Positions 29,539 through 33,709 of a DNA stretch of 33,709 nucleotides are shown one piece after another. The stretch covers positions 1 to 33,709 of the forward strand of contig CAICTM010001002.1 of NCBI GenBank assembly GCA_903772945.1, given 5' to 3'. Numbering within the stretch: the first letter of the stretch is position 1; each line of letters begins with the position of its first letter. The notes beneath the pieces are model-generated. The model ran no database searches and had not been told where the DNA came from. It was given only the letters and a program-made list of their open reading frames with translations. The position numbers were made by a program, and so were the translations under genes. Source of the stretch: Seminavis robusta. Its lineage: Eukaryota; Bacillariophyta; Bacillariophyceae; Naviculales; Naviculaceae.

Positions 29539-30040
29539 ATGGACGCGCGATTCCGAGGCGAAGCCGAGTGCGACGCGTACAGTAGCACGCAGGCCGGAGA
29601 TCTTAAGACGAGGACGAGGCAAGATCGAGGCAAGGGCAAGGCACGAAAGGAAGGCCGAAGGCCTGGAACAGTGCCGAGACCGCAGACGAGATTGCAGCCG
29701 AGACCGAGGCTGTCAATGAAGAGGGCCGTCATTTGTATGTAATCTGTACAGTGATAATCCGAGAGAGAGACTAACTAGAGCAGATGCTGTTGCTGCAGAT
29801 CGCTCGCTGTTGTTGACGAAGCCTACCAACGCTCCGATCGCTCCGATCGGTGTTGTTCTCGATGGATCGAAGCCGCCATTGTGGAGTGTCGAGCGAGGAA
29901 GGAGGAAGAAGAGAAAAGGGCATAGCTTACGCATTTCGTTGGCTGAATTTATGGAACCGATGACTGGAGATGATCCTTTTTTTCGTGCGTCGGAGAGTGA
30001 GTCGAGTCGGAGAGGCTACGACTGTTTACCTTCTCTTTAA
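29539..30040 (+). CDS. small basic protein, two exons, unrecognised
   Basis: Proposed exons are 29539-29734 and 29799-30040. The 64-nt intron has a GTATGT donor, a CTAAC branch-like site and a GCTGCAG acceptor. The junction keeps the frame, and without splicing the first frame ends at once. The product is 145 residues from the ATG at 29539, or 86 residues if translation starts at 29716, since the first ~60 codons are GA-rich, Arg/Lys-rich and could be leader. Exon 2 reads LTKPTNAPIAPIGVVLDG, then a basic run RGRRKKRKGHSLRISLAEF and MEPMTGDDPFF. The basic patch followed by SLAEF recalls short motifs in translation and RNA-binding factors such as eIF4B. That is a loose resemblance and no function is assigned. 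A TATA-like box precedes it. Confidence 0.45.
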
Positions 30041-30930
30041 AACCTTGCTTCTCTTAACCTTCCGTTAGACAACAACTAGTGGACTAACAGCAACAAGTTC
30101 AATTTTCCATGGTCTCCTACAGCAACAAATAGCATGGGAATTGTCTCAGCATGTGGAAAAATGTTGTTGCCGCTGATACTGGTTACATGTACCATGCGGT
30201 TGCGTCAACGGTTAATTTGACTGGTGTCACGAAGATGTCTTTTCCGGCCAGTGTTCTTTTCCTAAAGAGATTTCCAAAGATGTGCGGTTTTTATTTGTAC
30301 TATTTTACTGTGTCCACGTCATCCTAAGACATCGATTTTTGAGTACAGACCACAGAAAAGAACCCGTCTTGAGAAACGGTTTAATCTTGTCAAGTTTTAC
30401 TATCAAAATAGCAGTAAGATTCGATTCGTGTCTTAATTTCCTTTAACTCCGGCATGCACATTTGAAACGGCTGAAACAAGGAATTCGAAATGAGAATTCC
30501 CTTACTTTATCACGCACGTCTCATCCGGCAAATTAACGGCTGTGTAGAAAATGTACTAGCTCTACGAGGATATCACCGGACAGATTATGCTTTGTGCTTG
30601 GGAGGCGAGCGCGCTCCAACGGTCAAAAAGATTGTGTAGCGTCGATTTAGTCGAATGACTGAGTCGAGTCCCATTGTCAATCACAGAGAGCATTGTCAGT
30701 TTTCCCCCCGAGAACTGGTAGCAGCAGCTTTTGGCTCTTCGTTAGCATACTGTAGCTCATGGTTTTCCGGAGGGTGCCATACTGAATGAGATGTATCGTG
30801 ATGAAGTGTCGTGGATTGACAAAGTGGGGCTCGGACTACAGCTACTAGCTAGCTAGCCAGGAGATTAGACAAGGAGACGGCTACCAGTCTCCGATCGAAC
30901 CGGTGCGGCATCATCTCGCGGGGACTTGCT
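30041..30930. other. intergenic DNA, no gene seen
   Basis: AT-richer sequence with no protein-like frame. A small inverted repeat, GAATTCGAAATGAGAATTC, lies near 30482. TAGCTAGCTAGC occurs near 30846. Confidence 0.5.
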
Positions 30931-31008
30931 TGGGTCCACTCGGAAAGATGGACCGGTAGGACCTTTCTTTGGGTCCACTCGGAAAGATGGACCGGTCGGA
31001 TCTTTCTT
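30931..31008. repeat. two-copy 39-bp tandem repeat
   Basis: TGGGTCCACTCGGAAAGATG starts at 30931 and again at 30970, each followed by GACCGGT and a GGA-C/T-CTTTCTT end. The copies differ at only a few positions. Each unit has an internal inverted pair, GGTCCA...TGGACC. Confidence 0.85.
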
Positions 31009-31189
31009 CGGGTGACACCAGCTGCTTGCAAAGAAGTAGCTTGGAGCGATCTAGATATATATACATCTGAACACTGCACCACTATTCCCGGATGATAGCT
31101 CTGATACACTAACGGTTTTACCTCATTTTTGAACAAACCCCTTTTCAGATTTACAAGCCGGGGTTTTGGTTCTTAAATCTGAATTCTTG

Positions 31190-31315
31190 AATCCCAAATC
31201 AACAGTACAATCAAGAATTCTTCGGAACCATCAAGAATTAAATGGCACGATCAAGGGTTCTTTGGAACTAACAACAAATCAATGCTACCATCAACAATTC
31301 AATGGTACCATCAGA
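31190..31315. repeat. degenerate AT-rich short repeats
   Basis: Repeated variants of ATCAAGAATTC/AATGGTACCATCAA occur four to six times. They look like a decayed minisatellite. Confidence 0.5.
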
Positions 31316-31779
31316 GAGACAGCGAGACCATTACTAATTGGTCCCCCCATTTCCAAATCTTTTCACATGATTAGTGAATATTGCCAATGATTACCGAATG
31401 AAAGTATCCTAACTGACGTTAATTGTAATGGACCACAATGGTTAGACTTAATCCCTAATCTTTGGCCTATTAAGTTTGAGCTACCTATTTTGGAATGATA
31501 GGATGAATGCAGAATAGCAATGCGGATTCGCAATGGTAGACAAGAAATACAAGGGTCTATCTAATAGCTATAATCACATTTAACACATTTTTTCTAACGA
31601 TTAGTTGTTGTACCAAACGAACCATTTTTAGTTAAACTTCCAGGTTGCTTACAATCCATGGCAAGGCACACTCAGAAAAACCAGCACCAACTTGATTCTC
31701 TCTATCACCATCTGTGGTTGTAAATATGAATAGATAGGCAGGACAACTCCTTTTTTCTTGCTCGCAATGAATCACTCCT

Positions 31780-32540
31780 TGTTGCTCAACAGTTTGAAGA
31801 GCACATGTTTGTTTGGATTCTGTCCCTCCATGACCCCATCTCTGTCACTGGATGTGGATTCCAAGGAGTTACTGCTGGCAGCACTGCTGGGAAAGAGATT
31901 TATCGCATGGTGAGTTCAGGCCATCAAATAACAAATTCAGTTTTCTTGCTTGTTGAGCTCTACTTTCTTGTACAACAACAAGAAAGGCACGATATGCGAA
32001 AACAGGTCTTGTTAGAAGTAGCCTGCCCTCCCCATATTTTTACTGATATTAAGCCAGTCAATAAACAGTATGCTTACCAACAAACTCAGACTTAACTGTG
32101 TTAGATATTTCCTGCCTACTCGCCGTGCCACCATGAATCACATCTTGTACATGCCATCACCTGCTACTAGTATATTATAAGATCTCTCATCCGTTAGATC
32201 TCTCTTCCTTAACTGTTGCTCAACAGTTGTTTTCTTGCTCCGTCTCTGTCAATGGTGTGAATTGGAGGAGTACTGCTAGCAGCACCTGCTAATAATGAAA
32301 AAGAGATTTGTCACATGGTGAGTTCAGGCCATCAAATAGTAATCAGTTCAGTTAACTCAGAAGCTTACTCGTCGCTTGTACTAGCTCTACTTGTATTCTT
32401 CAAAATCACTATTCTTTGATCAGCAGCAACAAAATGCACGATAAGAAAACAGCTTGTTAGTAGTCCACCCCCAGTTTCACCGATGTTAGACCGGTCGTCA
32501 ATAATAGATGCTTACTTTTCTGCCATCGTCGCAACTTACT
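31780..32540 (+). repeat. diverged tandem duplication, ~430-bp offset
   Basis: The segment starting GTTGCTCAACAGTT at 31780 recurs at about 32214. Corresponding blocks keep order: TCTCTGTCA, GCAGCAC-TGCT, AAAGAGATTT, ATGGTGAGTTCAGGCCATCA, GCACGATA, and AATA-TGCTTAC. The first copy holds an ORF (31805-32095), but the second copy is not open in the same way, so coding is not supported. The ATGGTGAGTTC block is the best conserved part. Confidence 0.7.
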
Positions 32541-32987
32541 TTGCTTGTTTTCTGGTGCAAAACAATGAGCAAGCACGAGGAAAGACGTCCCGAATCTCAT
32601 CGAGAAGCCCCCAGTTCTTTTTTAGTGCGCCTGCCTGCTGCTTTTTTATCTAAACATCCATGTTTTTAAATGGATCGCTAGATGAATCTTACAGTTTTTT
32701 AGAAGGCATGCGTGCTGGATCGTCTTTGTTATGTTTGCTCTTGCAGTTACAGGGAGGTCCGATGTGCTAGATAGACTCTATGCATCATTTGTCTCACATT
32801 TTGGCAAATAAACTGATCTAGAAGAATTTTTGTCAGCCACTTGCTCCTACTCATTTTATGTCAATATGTTTCAATGCTTTTACTGTGATCATTCATTCAA
32901 AGTTTACCTTTCTCTAGATGCACATACATGTAAAACCCTACCACCAGATCAATAGTGAATTTATACACAGGCTGCAGTGCTCAGAAC

Positions 32988-33060
32988 CAGGGGGGTATGT
33001 TAGGAACACCACAACTAGCACACATCCAGCACCAGATGTCGGGCAAACTATATAGACAAG
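32988..33060 (+). mobile_element. possible LTR retrotransposon 3' junction (PPT + LTR start)
   Basis: A G-rich tract (CCAGGGGGGTA) is immediately followed by TGTTAGGAACACC, which is how a polypurine tract and a TG-starting copia LTR look. No matching second LTR or pol coding sequence was found in this part, and the 3' end of any LTR may lie outside the window. Confidence 0.3.
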
Positions 33061-33292
33061 GGGCTATGAATATTTTCAATGGACCCCAAGAAGAACCAAA
33101 CAGGAGTAAAAATAATATAAACAGTACAGATGACCACGAAGTTTCATTAGGGGCGAATGGGTCAGATCCATAACAAGAGTAGTAGTAGACGGCGCAACTG
33201 ACAATGTCCAACAATGAGGATGCTGCAATTGCCACGTTTCCCAGTGAGGATAATGAGAGTGAGATTGGTAGTATCATAGATTTAACAACTAC

Positions 33293-33445
33293 GTACTGAT
33301 AATGCAAGCTGGCTATCTGGCTGCTCTCGAAGTATGCTTCCTCTTCTGCTTCATCGGATGAATTGACTGCTGGAACGTTGTTGTTGTTGTTGTTTAGCGG
33401 TAGTATTTGTGGTTTTGAGGGTGCTTGTGAATGGGTTGGGTTCAT
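33293..33445 (-). CDS. possible first exon of an Asn-rich protein
   Basis: From the ATG at 33445, 51 codons encode MNPTHSQAPSKPQ, an Asn run, and the acidic stretch SSDEAEEEAYF. The exon ends at CAGTAC followed by the donor GTAGTT. Downstream the frame becomes hydrophobic and unlike a continuation, so an intron or truncation by the LTR-like sequence at 32988-33060 is likely. No downstream exon was assigned. Confidence 0.25.
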
Positions 33446-33709
33446 CCAATAGACTGTCACACCCCCAGCTTCGATACTGGCAATTTAGCAGTTAGCTGTT
33501 TGGCAGAGGGGGATGTCATTGTTGGTAGGCATTTGACGATTGACAATGCGTTTGGCCTGTAGCTAGCTTTACTAGCTGAGCTTGGTAGTACGTTACAGGT
33601 GCAGCTTTTCTCTGTACTCTTCTTCTCTTTGGTCATCTCTGCCTGGCTGGTCCTTCCTCACGGTACAGGCATTGAACTCTACTTGGTTGTCCAAAAGCAT
33701 GATAGAGCA

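Noticed and set aside
32981..33292. Hydrophobic continuation of the Asn-rich frame (would give a 159-residue membrane protein)
   Set aside because: It starts directly after a splice-donor-like GTAGTT and runs into the LTR-like sequence; composition shifts abruptly, so it is more likely intron or junk.
33376..33400. TTG triplet run as a regulatory or CRISPR-like repeat
   Set aside because: It is a short simple run encoding Asn residues on the minus strand. No spacer-repeat pattern exists here or elsewhere in the window.

Overview
The window looks like nuclear DNA of a diatom, probably a pennate one. Coding regions are interrupted by short GT-AG introns (mostly 64-114 nt). One protein has the Ala-Phe cleavage context of diatom plastid-targeting presequences, there is a Ty1/copia remnant, and the receptor-type cyclases, Hint protein and H-type lectin fit a unicellular stramenopile. 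No prokaryotic gene organisation, rRNA or tRNA was seen. The species is inferred, not shown.

Layout. 1-2136: repeat-rich DNA without a convincing gene. 2137-4693: damaged Ty1/copia fragment holding only the reverse transcriptase and RNase H half of pol, with a frameshift. 4827-6257: a long unrecognised ORF (+) followed by what looks like a decayed gene. 6338-7234 (-): a three-exon gene with a probable NTF2-like domain. 8407-9632 (-): a three-exon SGF29 orthologue (SAGA tandem Tudor), divergent from 10080-11339 (+), a plastid-type fatty acid hydroxylase superfamily protein. 12199-13692 (-): a secreted or membrane Hint (hedgehog/intein-type) protein in two exons. 14963-18179 and 19837-22882 (-): two tandem paralogous receptor guanylate cyclases, each of 11 exons with ten introns at matching positions, including a 6-nt microexon. 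24040-25563 (-): a type II membrane coiled-coil protein with three exact 60-residue repeats and a C-terminal H-type lectin-like domain. 26058-29231 (-): a single-exon myotubularin phosphatase. 29539-30040 (+): a small two-exon gene, divergent from the phosphatase. 30041-33709: non-coding, with tandem and dispersed repeats, a possible LTR start and one possible Asn-rich exon.

Functional links. Most genes are unrelated single-copy eukaryotic genes. The cyclase pair, the lectin and the Hint protein all carry predicted extracellular parts on the same strand within about 13 kb, so this is a stretch rich in surface-signalling proteins. Co-function is not shown by the sequence. Exon structures were derived by hand from splice signals, reading phase and comparison between the paralogues. 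They need transcript support.
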